Shown one piece after another: positions 45,606-54,672 of a stretch of 64,000 bases of DNA (the first letter of the stretch is position 1; every line of letters begins with the position of its first letter). Made by a program: the position numbers and the translations under genes. The notes beneath the pieces are model-generated. The model worked only from the letters and a program-made list of their open reading frames with translations, was not told where the DNA came from and made no database searches. The DNA lies in NCBI GenBank assembly GCA_964195425.1, contig CAXMOM010000039.1, forward strand, positions 62,001 to 126,000, written 5' to 3'. Source of the stretch: Glaciecola sp964195425 (lineage in GTDB: Bacteria; Pseudomonadota; Gammaproteobacteria; Enterobacterales; Alteromonadaceae).

Positions 45606-45983
45606 TCAGCGACTCAAAAAAAACATAGCGGTCGATTGACTGACCATTGTTATTACGTACGCTCCCAATAGTAAAAGGGGCTGCGCGTTCAGTTGAGAAA
45701 ACGCAATAACAAAAATAAAAAATGTAAGAATCAATTTAAGCTTCATTCCTTGATTCATACTTTGGGCAACTATCTCGTTTTTAGTTGCCCCACTGTATCG
45801 GAATACCCAATACGCAAAAAAACAATGTGGTACTAAAAAAGCAATGACACCTGTCAGGGTAGACAACAACAACTTCAAATCATAAAAAGCCGTTAGCAAT
45901 ACTAAAACACAACCCACGCTCGTTTGGACGAATATCCCTTTAAATGCGAGTTTTTTACCCGGCGATGCCAAGTCTGTTGTCAT
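45606..45983 (-). CDS. atpI: ATP synthase I protein
   Basis: A 125-aa small membrane protein at the head of the operon, with four hydrophobic segments (SVGCVLVLLTAFY, LTGVIAFLVPHCFFAYWVF, LILTFFIFVIAF, LLLGAYVITMVSQS). The ATG at 45983 (MTTDLASPGKK) is preferred over a TTG at 46001, which overlaps the ribosome-site region. AtpI helps c-ring assembly and is not essential in other species. Confidence 0.85.
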   Translation of the reverse strand: MTTDLASPGKKLAFKGIFVQTSVGCVLVLLTAFYDLKLLLSTLTGVIAFLVPHCFFAYWVFRYSGATKNEIVAQSMNQGMKLKLILTFFIFVIAFSQLNAQPLLLLGAYVITMVSQSTAMFFLSR

Positions 45984-46187
45984 ATTTCTTTTTACCTGCA
46001 AGCACTGCCTTACAAAAAGCGCTCGAAGTATACTGTTAATGCGGAAGAATTCAACTATTAAAGGGAATTATTGAAGGTATTTTAACTGGTCGAGCCCTCA
46101 CTTATACTATAGCTGTAGATCAGTTTTTCCCGAACAATCTGCATAGTTTATCATAATTATCCGTGTTCTCGCGATTATCATGAATAA

Positions 46188-47105
46188 CTATTCATTATTG
46201 TGGGTAGTGATATGCGCCAAAATACCTTCTAACTGGTCTAAATCTTCAAAAGAAATCGTCATTTTTCCTTTGCCACTTTTATTGTGGTCTATTTTTACAC
46301 TGGTACCTAAACGTTCAGTTAAAGATGTAGCGAGTCTTTTAACGTCTGGATCGATAGTTTTAGCCTGTTTAGATGATGGTGAAGAAACCGGTTCTTCTTG
46401 TGCTTTTTTGACTAAGCGTTCGGTTTCACGAACCGTTAATCCTTTTTCAGCAACAAGTTTTGCTAGGTCTTGCTGTTCATCACCACTAAGGGACAGCAAA
46501 GCACGAGCGTGGCCCATGTCTATATCACCATGCTCAAGTAAGGTTTTTACCGCTGTCTCAAGACCATTCAGTCGCAACAAATTAGTTACTGTTGTACGCG
46601 ATTTACCGACCGCATCAGCGACCTGCTGGTGAGTAAGATTGAATTCAACCATTAGGCGCTCTAGAGCATGCGCCTCTTCCATCGAGTTTAAATCTTCGCG
46701 TTGAATATTTTCAATAAGCGCAATTGCTACCGCAGCATCGTCGGCAACATTTTTAATTAAACATGGAACGACATCGAGTTTGGCTATTTGTGCAGCTCGC
46801 CAGCGGCGTTCACCTGCAATAATTTCATACTTATTCTGATCGGTTTGACGCACGACGATGGGTTGAATTATACCTTGAGATTTAATAGACGCCGCTAATT
46901 CTTCTAATGCTTGGTCTGCCATGTCTTTGCGTGGCTGATATTTTCCAGGCTGTAAAAATTCAATAGGGATTTTTTTTAAATAATTGTCGCTATCATTTAC
47001 GGCATTTTCATCTTTAGCGTTTTGGGCTTCTTTGTCGGCAACACTCTTACTGGTAGCAAGTAGTGCATCTAATCCTCTACCTAAACCTTTATTTTTCGGT
47101 GCCAT
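46188..47105 (-). CDS. parB: Chromosome partitioning protein ParB
   Basis: A 305-aa CTP-dependent DNA clamp. The ParB box GERRWRAAQIAKLDVVPC, the upstream nuclease-like fold motif PGKYQPRKDM and the helix-turn-helix THQQVADAVGKSRTTVTNLL are all visible; the C-terminus is a dimerisation domain. It spreads from parS sites and works with ParA to move the origin. 28 bp after parA. Confidence 0.96.
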   Translation of the reverse strand: MAPKNKGLGRGLDALLATSKSVADKEAQNAKDENAVNDSDNYLKKIPIEFLQPGKYQPRKDMADQALEELAASIKSQGIIQPIVVRQTDQNKYEIIAGERRWRAAQIAKLDVVPCLIKNVADDAAVAIALIENIQREDLNSMEEAHALERLMVEFNLTHQQVADAVGKSRTTVTNLLRLNGLETAVKTLLEHGDIDMGHARALLSLSGDEQQDLAKLVAEKGLTVRETERLVKKAQEEPVSSPSSKQAKTIDPDVKRLATSLTERLGTSVKIDHNKSGKGKMTISFEDLDQLEGILAHITTHNNE

Positions 47106-47133
47106 TGTTGAAGCCTCTTTTTTCTTATAATTG

Positions 47134-47913
47134 TTATGCGTTATCTAGTTTTTTACGTCTGCGCAAAATTTCACCCGCAAGAGCTAAATAGGCCTTAGCG
47201 CCGTTAGATGATTTGTCATAATACATAGCCGGTTCACCGAAGCTTGGTGCTTCTGCAAGCCTTACATTACGTGGAATAACCGTACGGTAAACTTGATCGC
47301 CAAAATAACGTTTAAGCTGTTCAGAAACGTCATTTGCCAGTCTATTTCGGGGGTCATACATAGTGCGCAATACACCTTCAATTTTTAGCTCAGGGTTTAC
47401 TACAGATGCTAATTTCTCAATGGTATCCATTAGTGCTGTTACACCCTCTAGGGCATAATACTCGCACTGCATAGGCACTAAAACTGAATCGGAAGCGGCT
47501 AAGGCATTTACCGTGAGCTGATTAAGCGATGGCGGACAATCAATAAAAATATAATCGTAATTGTCTTTAATTGGCGCAAGGGCATTTCGCAAACGTAATT
47601 CTCTTGCAAATACTTCCATTAGTTTAATTTCAGCGGCAGTAATATCAGAATTTCCAGCAATTAAATGATATTTACCAGTGGTTTCAGTAATAATCACATC
47701 AAGTGCGGGCTTCTCTTCTATTAATAGCTCGTAGCAGGTATTTTCAACATTGTATTTATCAACGCCACTACCCATAGTTGCATTGCCTTGTGGATCTAAG
47801 TCAATCAACAGTACTTTACGCTTTGTTGCAGCCATAGACGCCGCTACATTTACCGCAGTAGTGGTTTTGCCCACACCGCCTTTTTGATTTGCTATTGAGA
47901 TGACTCTCGCCAC
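47134..47913 (-). CDS. parA: Chromosome partitioning protein ParA
   Basis: A 259-aa Soj-type ATPase. Deviant Walker A IANQKGGVGKTTTAVNVAA, Walker B YIFIDCPPSLNQLT and ParA-family LIDLDPQGNATMGSG are present. It binds DNA non-specifically when ATP-bound and drives ParB-parS complexes. Between rsmG and parB, close to oriC. Confidence 0.97.
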   Translation of the reverse strand: MARVISIANQKGGVGKTTTAVNVAASMAATKRKVLLIDLDPQGNATMGSGVDKYNVENTCYELLIEEKPALDVIITETTGKYHLIAGNSDITAAEIKLMEVFARELRLRNALAPIKDNYDYIFIDCPPSLNQLTVNALAASDSVLVPMQCEYYALEGVTALMDTIEKLASVVNPELKIEGVLRTMYDPRNRLANDVSEQLKRYFGDQVYRTVIPRNVRLAEAPSFGEPAMYYDKSSNGAKAYLALAGEILRRRKKLDNA

Positions 47914-48021
47914 TAGATGAATACCTTCACTAAATTAACTACCTTAAGTTTACCCTAAAAACATAGCCTAAATGATTTATAAACCATTTATTTTATTGGC
48001 CGTGGTTTTGAAAAATATTGG

Positions 48022-48666
48022 CTAGGCCTTGGTCATCTTAATTTCCACCAAATGCCTATCGCCATTGAATGATGGTATCAAAAGAGGGATGCTTTGTACT
48101 AATGTAAATTGCGCGGGAATTTCATTTAGTTCTTGTTGATGCAACTGGCCTTTAAGTGCCAAAAACATACCTTCTTTATCAATCAGATGCTTACACCAAT
48201 GTAACATATCATTTAACGAGGCAAACGCCCGACTAAGCACTACATCATAAACCAGATCGGGTAATACATCTTCAACACGGCTTTGGATAGGGATGGCATT
48301 TTCAAGATTAAGCTCATGAATAGCTTGTTTCATGAATCTTACGCGCTTTCCCAAAGAATCTATTAATGTAAACGATTTTTCAGGACACATAATAGCGAGT
48401 GGAATACCTGGTAAGCCAGGCCCTGTACCTACATCAGCAATATGAGAACCATTCAGATACGGTGCAACTACAATAGAGTCTAAAATATGTTTTACCAACA
48501 TCTCTTCAGGCTGTCTAACCGAGCTCAAATTGTAAGTTTTATTCCACTTATGAAGCAGTAAAACAAATTCAATGAGTTTACTTTGCTGGGTTTGTGTTAC
48601 TGGAAACTCAAGTTGTGAAGCTAATTCGCTAAACTGTGCAGTTAAGCTTTTTCTTAATTCATCCAC
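48022..48666 (-). CDS. rsmG: 16S rRNA (guanine527-N7)-methyltransferase RsmG
   Basis: A 214-aa SAM-dependent methyltransferase acting on G527 of 16S rRNA. SAM-binding HIADVGTGPGLPGIPLAI and the acidic FTLIDSLGKRVRFM loop are present; starts MDELRKSLTAQFSEL. 27 bp after mnmG, the usual gidA-gidB pair. Loss gives low-level streptomycin resistance in other bacteria. Confidence 0.97.
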   Translation of the reverse strand: MDELRKSLTAQFSELASQLEFPVTQTQQSKLIEFVLLLHKWNKTYNLSSVRQPEEMLVKHILDSIVVAPYLNGSHIADVGTGPGLPGIPLAIMCPEKSFTLIDSLGKRVRFMKQAIHELNLENAIPIQSRVEDVLPDLVYDVVLSRAFASLNDMLHWCKHLIDKEGMFLALKGQLHQQELNEIPAQFTLVQSIPLLIPSFNGDRHLVEIKMTKA

Positions 48667-48693
48667 AACTTTGTATTCCTTAGATTTCTAATG

Positions 48694-50595
48694 TTACGCC
48701 GATTGACGTTGTTGTTTGAACAGCATGTTATGCTTTTTCAAATAAACCAACAGCAACGATACTGCGGCAGGCGTAATACCCGAAATACGCGATGCTTTAC
48801 CTATTGTTTCAGGGCGAGCATCGGTAAGTTTTGCAACCACCTCATTTGATAATCCTGATATTGTTGAATAATCAAAATCTGGCGGCAACAATGAATTTTC
48901 ATGGCGTTGCGATTTAGCAATTTCATCTAGCTGCCTTGAAATATAGCCCGCATATTTTATTTGAATCTCAACTTGCTCAGCTGCTTTATCGTTTTGCAAG
49001 CCAGGCCCTATAGATTCAATAGTCATTAAGGTTTTGTAAGTCATTTCAGGCCGGCGAATTAATTCTTCAAGAGAATGTTCTTTGCTTACTGGAGATTTCA
49101 AAATGCCATTTAGTGCTTCAGTAGCCGCGTGTGTTGGATGAATCCAATTACTCGCTAAACGCTGTTTTTCATGTTCGACCAATTCCATTTTTTCAGAAAA
49201 AGCTGCCCAACGTTCATCACAGACTAAACCTAATGCACGGCCTTGCTCGGTAAGTCGACTGTCGGCATTGTCTTCGCGCAAGATGAGTCTATATTCTGCA
49301 CGACTAGTAAACATCCTATAAGGCTCTTTTGTGCCCATAGTTGCTAAATCGTCAATTAGAACTCCTACATAAGCCTGGTCGCGACCTAATATGAACGGGT
49401 CTTTTTCTTGTACTTGCAAGGCTGCATTAGTACCTGCAATTAAACCTTGTGCGCCTGCTTCTTCGTATCCGGTGGTGCCGTTTATTTGGCCTGCAAAGAA
49501 CAAACCTTTAATAAATTTGGTTTCTAAGGTTTGTTTTAAATCACGAGGATCGAAGAAATCATATTCAATAGCATAGCCAGGTCGAATAATATGCGCATTT
49601 TCGAATCCTTTAATTGAGCGTACTAATCCCATTTGCACGTCGAAGGGTAAACTTGTAGAAATACCATTTGGATATACTTCAATACTGTCTAAGCCTTCAG
49701 GCTCAACAAAAATTTGATGTGAGTTTTTATCAGCAAAACGTACTATTTTATCTTCAATTGAAGGACAGTATCGAGGACCAACACCTTCTATATTTCCGGT
49801 GTACATAGGCGATCTGTCTAAGCCAGAGCGTATAATATCGTGAGTATTTTCGTTAGTGTGCGTTATGTAGCAAGGGATTTGACGAGGATGGTCTGATACT
49901 TTACCCATAAATGAGAATGTGGGCAAAGGTGTATCACCCGCTTGTTCTTGCATCACCGAGAAATCTAATGTTCTAGCATCCAATCTTGCAGGCGTACCTG
50001 TTTTTAATCTATCTACCCTGAACGGCAATGCACGCAAACGTTCAGCAAGCGCAATTGAAGGTGGATCACCAGCGCGACCGCCTTTGTGGTTTTCTAAGCC
50101 AATATGAATGGTGCCACCTAAAAATGTGCCAACGGTTATTATCACACTAGGCGCACGAAATTTAAGGCCCATTTGGGTGACTACACCTATTACTCGTTCA
50201 TTTTCAACGATGAGATCATCACAAGACTGCTGGAAAAGTGTAAGATTTGGCTGTTGTTCAAGCATATTTCGTACGGCTATACGATACAAAGTACGATCTG
50301 CCTGTGCGCGAGTTGCTCTCACCGCAGGTCCCTTGGAGCTATTTAAGGTTCTGAATTGGATACCAGCTTTATCAATTGCTTTGGCCATTACACCGCCTAA
50401 AGCATCAATTTCTTTGACCAAATGTCCTTTTCCAATACCACCAATAGCAGGATTGCATGACATTTGTCCCAATGTTTCAATACTATGGGTCAGTAAAAGG
50501 GTTTTAACACCCATGCGTGCAGATGCCATTGCAGCTTCTGTGCCTGCATGACCGCCGCCTACAACAATTACATCAAAATCTTGCTGATAAAACAT
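48694..50595 (-). CDS. mnmG: tRNA uridine-5-carboxymethylaminomethyl modification enzyme MnmG
   Basis: FAD-dependent enzyme that with MnmE makes cmnm5U34 in tRNAs. The ATG at 50595 (MFYQQDFDVIVVGG) has a GAGGGT ribosome site; a longer frame to 50622 lacks one. FAD motif VVGGGHAGTEAAMA, catalytic-Cys region and the C-terminal MnmE/tRNA-binding helices (SGLSNEVVAKL, ISGITPAAVSLLL) are present; 633 aa is normal. It is the gene bordering oriC, as in E. coli, reading away from it. Confidence 0.97.
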   Translation of the reverse strand: MFYQQDFDVIVVGGGHAGTEAAMASARMGVKTLLLTHSIETLGQMSCNPAIGGIGKGHLVKEIDALGGVMAKAIDKAGIQFRTLNSSKGPAVRATRAQADRTLYRIAVRNMLEQQPNLTLFQQSCDDLIVENERVIGVVTQMGLKFRAPSVIITVGTFLGGTIHIGLENHKGGRAGDPPSIALAERLRALPFRVDRLKTGTPARLDARTLDFSVMQEQAGDTPLPTFSFMGKVSDHPRQIPCYITHTNENTHDIIRSGLDRSPMYTGNIEGVGPRYCPSIEDKIVRFADKNSHQIFVEPEGLDSIEVYPNGISTSLPFDVQMGLVRSIKGFENAHIIRPGYAIEYDFFDPRDLKQTLETKFIKGLFFAGQINGTTGYEEAGAQGLIAGTNAALQVQEKDPFILGRDQAYVGVLIDDLATMGTKEPYRMFTSRAEYRLILREDNADSRLTEQGRALGLVCDERWAAFSEKMELVEHEKQRLASNWIHPTHAATEALNGILKSPVSKEHSLEELIRRPEMTYKTLMTIESIGPGLQNDKAAEQVEIQIKYAGYISRQLDEIAKSQRHENSLLPPDFDYSTISGLSNEVVAKLTDARPETIGKASRISGITPAAVSLLLVYLKKHNMLFKQQRQSA

Positions 50596-50836
50596 GGTAA
50601 CCCTCAATAAATATTTAGACACTTAGAAAATACGGACTAAATAAACCTTAAATATGTCGCGCATTATCTTTTTTTAACAGCCCTCTTCAAAAGGGCACGT
50701 ATTGTATATGAAATTTCCTAGATTTGAAATATGATCGCTTAAATATTAAACAGAGGCTTTTGTAATTTTTGTATGTAAAAAAAAAGGCAAAAATTTTAAA
50801 AACATCCTCAGTAGTATATATATTCTTTTATATAAA

Positions 50837-50849
50837 GATCTTTATTATT
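50837..50849 (+). other. DNA-unwinding 13-mer
   Basis: GATCTTTATTATT matches the E. coli 13-mer consensus GATCTNTTNTTTT at 11 of 13 positions and continues into further A/T-only sequence. It is in the most AT-rich part of oriC. Confidence 0.6.
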
Positions 50850-50873
50850 ACTATTATTAAGCAAGCTGTTTTC

Positions 50874-50882
50874 TGTTAATAA
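50874..50882 (-). promoter_or_regulatory. DnaA box-like site (R1 position)
   Basis: TGTTAATAA is the reverse form of the DnaA box (TGTGNATAA) with one mismatch. It lies between the 13-mer and the IHF site, where R1 is found in E. coli. Confidence 0.45.
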
Positions 50883-50900
50883 ACCAATAATATTATTTAA

Positions 50901-50913
50901 TATCAACAAGTTA
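50901..50913 (+). promoter_or_regulatory. IHF-binding site in oriC
   Basis: TATCAACAAGTTA fits the IHF consensus WATCAANNNNTTR at every defined position. IHF bends oriC so that DnaA can load the unwinding zone. Confidence 0.6.
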
Positions 50914-50978
50914 TAACAATGATAAACATTGTATAAACAAACGTAGAAGTATGTATGGGCTGAGGATAAGTAGATGAC

Positions 50979-50987
50979 TTATGCACA
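50979..50987 (+). promoter_or_regulatory. DnaA box
   Basis: TTATGCACA matches TTWTNCACA exactly. A weaker reverse site TGAGGATAA is at 50961-50969. Confidence 0.75.
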
Positions 50988-51028
50988 GCACAAAAAATGA
51001 CCAATGTTGTACAGAAGTTATATGCCCT

Positions 51029-51037
51029 TTATTCACA
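51029..51037 (+). promoter_or_regulatory. DnaA box
   Basis: TTATTCACA matches TTWTNCACA exactly; 23 bp before the strongest box. Confidence 0.7.
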
Positions 51038-51051
51038 CGCTTATACCTAAG

Positions 51052-51060
51052 TTATCCACA
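51052..51060 (+). promoter_or_regulatory. DnaA box (perfect, R1/R4 type)
   Basis: TTATCCACA is the high-affinity DnaA box sequence of E. coli R1 and R4. Confidence 0.85.
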
Positions 51061-51206
51061 TTATCATAAATAGTCTGTATTTCCTGTTGATATCTTGTGG
51101 TCTTTTTTTTAAAAATAGATGTGAACACCAAGTATCAGTACATTTCATTTTTAAACGTAAATATTTGGCGTGCTGTTAAAACTTTTGGCATACTGCAAAA
51201 TTAGAT

Positions 51207-51215
51207 TTTTGCACA
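51207..51215 (+). promoter_or_regulatory. Possible outlying DnaA box
   Basis: TTTTGCACA fits TTWTNCACA but lies 147 bp from the main cluster, about 95 bp before the RDD gene start, so it could instead influence transcription of that gene. Confidence 0.4.
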
Positions 51216-51309
51216 TTATTTGTTTATATAAATAAAGATGATTAATTTTTAAGCATATATGGAAGGATATTAAATATTCACATGGATTTAGCGGTGAGTT
51301 TTTTAGTCA

Positions 51310-51987
51310 ATGATTAGTAACAATTATCAAATAGAGACCGCTGAAGGAATAGATATTGATCTAGTCCCTGCCGGTTTGGCTGTCCGAACTTATGCTTTTA
51401 TTTTGGATTTAGGCATCCGTTTTTGTATAATTATTGCGTTTTCCATTATTTTTAGTGCGCTTGGTGACTTTGGCGTTGGTTTATTCTCTATCACTTTTTT
51501 TCTCGTTGAATGGTTCTATCCTGTTGTATTTGAAATTATAAAAGGCGCAACACCTGGCAAATCAGCCTTTAAACTGCGCGTAGTATATGACAACGGTTTG
51601 CCTATTTCATTTGCAGGTTCACTCACCCGTAATTTATTTAGAGTCATTGATTTCTTGCCCTTTTGTTATGTAATGGGTGCTACCGCTATGTTACTTAATA
51701 AACAGAGTAAGCGTTTGGGCGACATTGTAGCGGGCACAACAGTCGTCTATGCCAATAGTATCGATTCGCAGCTAACGTTTGAGTTTGAGAAAGAGCCTAT
51801 CGATATCCCGGTAATGACAACTCAGCAGCAGCAACTTGTTGTTGCCTTTGCTCACCGTTCTAAATATTTAAGTAAGGCACGCCAAATAGAACTTGCGTCG
51901 GTATTATCAGAAGTCGTTAATGCGCAAGGCGAACAAGCTATTGCAAAAATAAAATCAATCGCAGCTGTTATTGTAGGTAAATCATGA
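51310..51987 (+). CDS. RDD family membrane protein
   Basis: A 225-aa protein with the RDD fold: VPAGLAVRTYAFILDLGIR (Arg, Asp), a conserved KGATPGKSAFKLRVV segment and GDIVAGTTVVYAN. Three membrane segments occupy residues about 25-135; the last ~90 residues are soluble. First gene right of oriC; its end overlaps the next start by 4 bp. RDD proteins are thought to be transporters or membrane modulators; here it is probably part of the MoxR operon complex. Confidence 0.88.
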   Translation: MISNNYQIETAEGIDIDLVPAGLAVRTYAFILDLGIRFCIIIAFSIIFSALGDFGVGLFSITFFLVEWFYPVVFEIIKGATPGKSAFKLRVVYDNGLPISFAGSLTRNLFRVIDFLPFCYVMGATAMLLNKQSKRLGDIVAGTTVVYANSIDSQLTFEFEKEPIDIPVMTTQQQQLVVAFAHRSKYLSKARQIELASVLSEVVNAQGEQAIAKIKSIAAVIVGKS

Positions 51988-52934
51988 AGCAAGAAGATTT
52001 TATAGCGCGCAATAAAGCACAATGGCAATTGTTTAAAGAAGTTATTGTTAGCAAAGAAAAAGCCACATTATTAGATGTGCCCAAAATGTACCGTCAAGTA
52101 TGTCACGATTCAGCCACGGCTAAAGCTAGGCAGTACAGTTCAGATCTTGTTTATCGTTTGAACAATTTGGTATTGCTAGGGCAAACAACTTTATATAAAC
52201 CTCATAATAAAGTGTTTAGCGGGGTAATTGAATTTTTTAGTGTGAGTTTTAAAAATAGTCTAGGCGATATACGCGCCTATGTAATCTGGGCGCATGTACT
52301 GTTTTATGGTTTTGCATTTGTATCAGGTATTTTGGTTTATTTGTTTCCTAATCAAGTGGGTGTATTTGTAGATAGCGCTACTATTTCTAGTATTGAAAAA
52401 ATGTACGATCCAACATCAGAACATTTTTCAAAAGAGCGATCTTCCGACTCCGACTTTTTGATGTTTGGGCACTATATTATGAATAACATATCTATTGCTT
52501 TTCAATGTTTTGTGGGGGGGTTAGTAGTAGGTATAGGCACTTTATTTTATTTAATGCACAACGCGGTATTTTTTGGTGCTATAAGCGGTCACATTATTAA
52601 TATTGAGTATGGCTCAACTTTCTTTTCGTTTGTAATAACCCATGGCTCGTTTGAATTAACGGCTATTGTACTATCGGGTGCTGCGGGCGGTGTTATAGGA
52701 AAACATTTAATTGCGCCTGGTCAGTACAGCCGAATTGAATCACTAAAGATGGCAGGAAAGCGCACGTTTCCCGTTATTTTAGGCTGTTTTATATTGTTGC
52801 TACTGGCCGCCTTTGTAGAGGCTTTTTGGTCGAGTAGTCGAATTGTCCCTAACGAAGTTAAATATGTAGTAGGCGGTTTATGCTGGCTGTGGATGTTACT
52901 GTTTGTATTTAAACGAGGAAAACATGCAGCTTAA
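51984..52934 (+). CDS. SpoIIM-like (stage II sporulation protein M family) membrane protein
   Basis: A 316-aa integral membrane protein. A cytoplasmic N-terminal ~100 residues is followed by five to six membrane segments (YVIWAHVLFYGFAFVSGILV, IAFQCFVGGLVVGIGTLFYL, HGSFELTAIVLSGAAGGVIG). The HGxxELxAI pattern is the family hallmark. Despite the name this is not a sporulator; in Gram-negatives the family accompanies RDD, MoxR and DUF58 genes. Overlaps both neighbours. Confidence 0.85.
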   Translation: MKQEDFIARNKAQWQLFKEVIVSKEKATLLDVPKMYRQVCHDSATAKARQYSSDLVYRLNNLVLLGQTTLYKPHNKVFSGVIEFFSVSFKNSLGDIRAYVIWAHVLFYGFAFVSGILVYLFPNQVGVFVDSATISSIEKMYDPTSEHFSKERSSDSDFLMFGHYIMNNISIAFQCFVGGLVVGIGTLFYLMHNAVFFGAISGHIINIEYGSTFFSFVITHGSFELTAIVLSGAAGGVIGKHLIAPGQYSRIESLKMAGKRTFPVILGCFILLLLAAFVEAFWSSSRIVPNEVKYVVGGLCWLWMLLFVFKRGKHAA

Positions 52935-54672
52935 TAATTTATTATTAGATGTAACGCCAAAAACCAGTTGGCAGTGTTTTGACTTAGGTTGCAAGGTTGC
53001 CCTCGCTAACTTTAAAAGTTTGTTTTTGTATTGGATAGTACTTACGTTGCCTATATTTGTTATCGCTATTTCAATTAATTTGGGATGGGGTCCCATAATA
53101 TTTTGGCTGTTTAAACCTTTGTATGAAAGAGGGCTTTTATATATATTAAGTCGAACGGTTTTTGGAACACACGTTAGTATTTTACAAACCCTGCTAAATT
53201 TGCCCTCACAAATAAAACCGCTTTGGTTTTCAAGTATTACTTATCGTCGTTTGACGCCATCTCGCAGTTTTGATATGGCAGTTGCTCAGCTTGAAAATTT
53301 ATCGGGTAAAGCGCGGTCTGAAAGGCTAAATGTTTTGCATAAAACAAAAGACGATAACACCGCTTGGTGGACAATATGCTGCGTGCATTGGGAGTTATTT
53401 TTAACTATAGGTCTGTTTTCTCTTATTCAGATATTGTTACCCGCTGATTTTAATTTTCAGAATATGCTCGAGTCTTTGACGATTCAAAGCTCTGTTGAAA
53501 GCTATATTATTAATATTGTTTTTTATATTGCGATTGCTGTTGTTGCGCCATTCTACGTGGCAGGGGGGTTTGTTGCATATTTAAATCGTAGAGTTGTTCT
53601 TGAGGGTTGGGATATTGAACTTGGATTTACTAAATGGCATCATGCGTTTATTGAAAAATCATCTGCTGAAGGCTTTTCAAAACGATCTATCGTTGTTGAT
53701 CAGTCACCAAAAACTGAATTAAACGATGAACAAATTGTTGAGCAGCAAAATATCAACGAAGATACAAAAACACCTGCAAATAAGTCATCGACTAAGGTTA
53801 AGCTACCTATTGTTATCATCTTTTTGTTTGGTAATACCTTACTGGGTCAAGATATTGCTTTTGCACAACCTTCCAAACCTTTTGATGCTAAAAAGGAAAA
53901 TGCTAGCAGCGCCATAAGTGTTTCAAATGAACCTGCGGTAGACGAAATAGCGCTAACACCTATACAAATAGCCGAAAATGAAAATGTAGCTAACAGAAAA
54001 AATGAAATTAGGGAAACGCTTACGTCATTATTGGACGAGCCTCCCTTTGCTCAATATGAAACCGTTATAAATTATAGATGGAAAAGTAGTGAAGATGATG
54101 AGAAAGAAGAGGATGAAACGGATACCGATTTCACTTTCTTAGCGTGGCTAGTGAAGTTTATAGCGAGCTCTTCAGAGATTATTTTATGGGGCTTATTCAT
54201 CTTTTTTTTTGGCTATTTAATTTTTAGAAACTGGGCACATTTAGTTGGTTTTTTCGGTAAAACGAGTAATAAAGAAGACTATATTCCTATGCCTAGTTTT
54301 ATATCTTCTGTTTTTACAGAAGCGCTTCCAAAAGATATTATTGCGACGGTCAATGAAAGTATTAATAACAACGATTACCGTCGTGCACTCTCAATTTTAG
54401 TGCGCGCCAGCTTTACATATTTAAGCAAAACTCAGCATATTCGGATTACCAAAAGTATGACAGAAAAGGAGTGTTTAGATGAAATAAAACGCTCCAGCGA
54501 ACCGACTATTTATGCGTATATGCAAGATCTTCTCAGTGTTTGGATGAAAATGGCGTGGGCACATCAACTGCCAGATGCCCATACACTAGAAAGGCTAAGC
54601 CAACAGTATGATAGCAATTTTGTTCACGCTAAGATGGTTGAAGCATTGAATAAAAAAGGGGATTCTGAATGA
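52924..54672 (+). CDS. DUF4129-like multi-domain membrane protein
   Basis: A 582-aa protein from ATG 52924, which has a GAGGAAA site and overlaps the upstream gene by 11 bp. Membrane segments near residues 30-55, 155-175, 200-225 and in the C-terminal third (IILWGLFIFFFGYLIF); a central linker is rich in Lys, Asp and Ser. The last ~120 residues (ALSILVRASFTYLSKTQHI, MTEKECLDEI) fit the DUF4129 helical domain found in transglutaminase-like and MoxR-linked proteins. It overlaps the DUF4350 gene by 4 bp. Confidence 0.75.
   Translation: MQLNNLLLDVTPKTSWQCFDLGCKVALANFKSLFLYWIVLTLPIFVIAISINLGWGPIIFWLFKPLYERGLLYILSRTVFGTHVSILQTLLNLPSQIKPLWFSSITYRRLTPSRSFDMAVAQLENLSGKARSERLNVLHKTKDDNTAWWTICCVHWELFLTIGLFSLIQILLPADFNFQNMLESLTIQSSVESYIINIVFYIAIAVVAPFYVAGGFVAYLNRRVVLEGWDIELGFTKWHHAFIEKSSAEGFSKRSIVVDQSPKTELNDEQIVEQQNINEDTKTPANKSSTKVKLPIVIIFLFGNTLLGQDIAFAQPSKPFDAKKENASSAISVSNEPAVDEIALTPIQIAENENVANRKNEIRETLTSLLDEPPFAQYETVINYRWKSSEDDEKEEDETDTDFTFLAWLVKFIASSSEIILWGLFIFFFGYLIFRNWAHLVGFFGKTSNKEDYIPMPSFISSVFTEALPKDIIATVNESINNNDYRRALSILVRASFTYLSKTQHIRITKSMTEKECLDEIKRSSEPTIYAYMQDLLSVWMKMAWAHQLPDAHTLERLSQQYDSNFVHAKMVEALNKKGDSE

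Larger units (their letters stand above)
50640..51300. other. oriC: Chromosomal replication origin oriC
   Basis: This 690-bp gene-free stretch beside mnmG is very AT-rich, most of all at 50740-50940. From left to right it has a 13-mer-like unwinding site, a one-mismatch DnaA box, a perfect IHF consensus and then three DnaA boxes of type TTATNCACA within 82 bp, with another TTTTGCACA at 51207. The order (unwinding zone, R1-like box, IHF, R2- to R4-like boxes) mirrors E. coli oriC. Genes on both sides read outward, which fits bidirectional replication from here. Only two GATC sites are present. Confidence 0.9.

Noticed and set aside
46188..51300. parS site for ParB (TGTTNCACGTGAAACA type)
   Set aside because: No matching palindrome was found by eye between parB and oriC; a motif search of the whole chromosome is needed.
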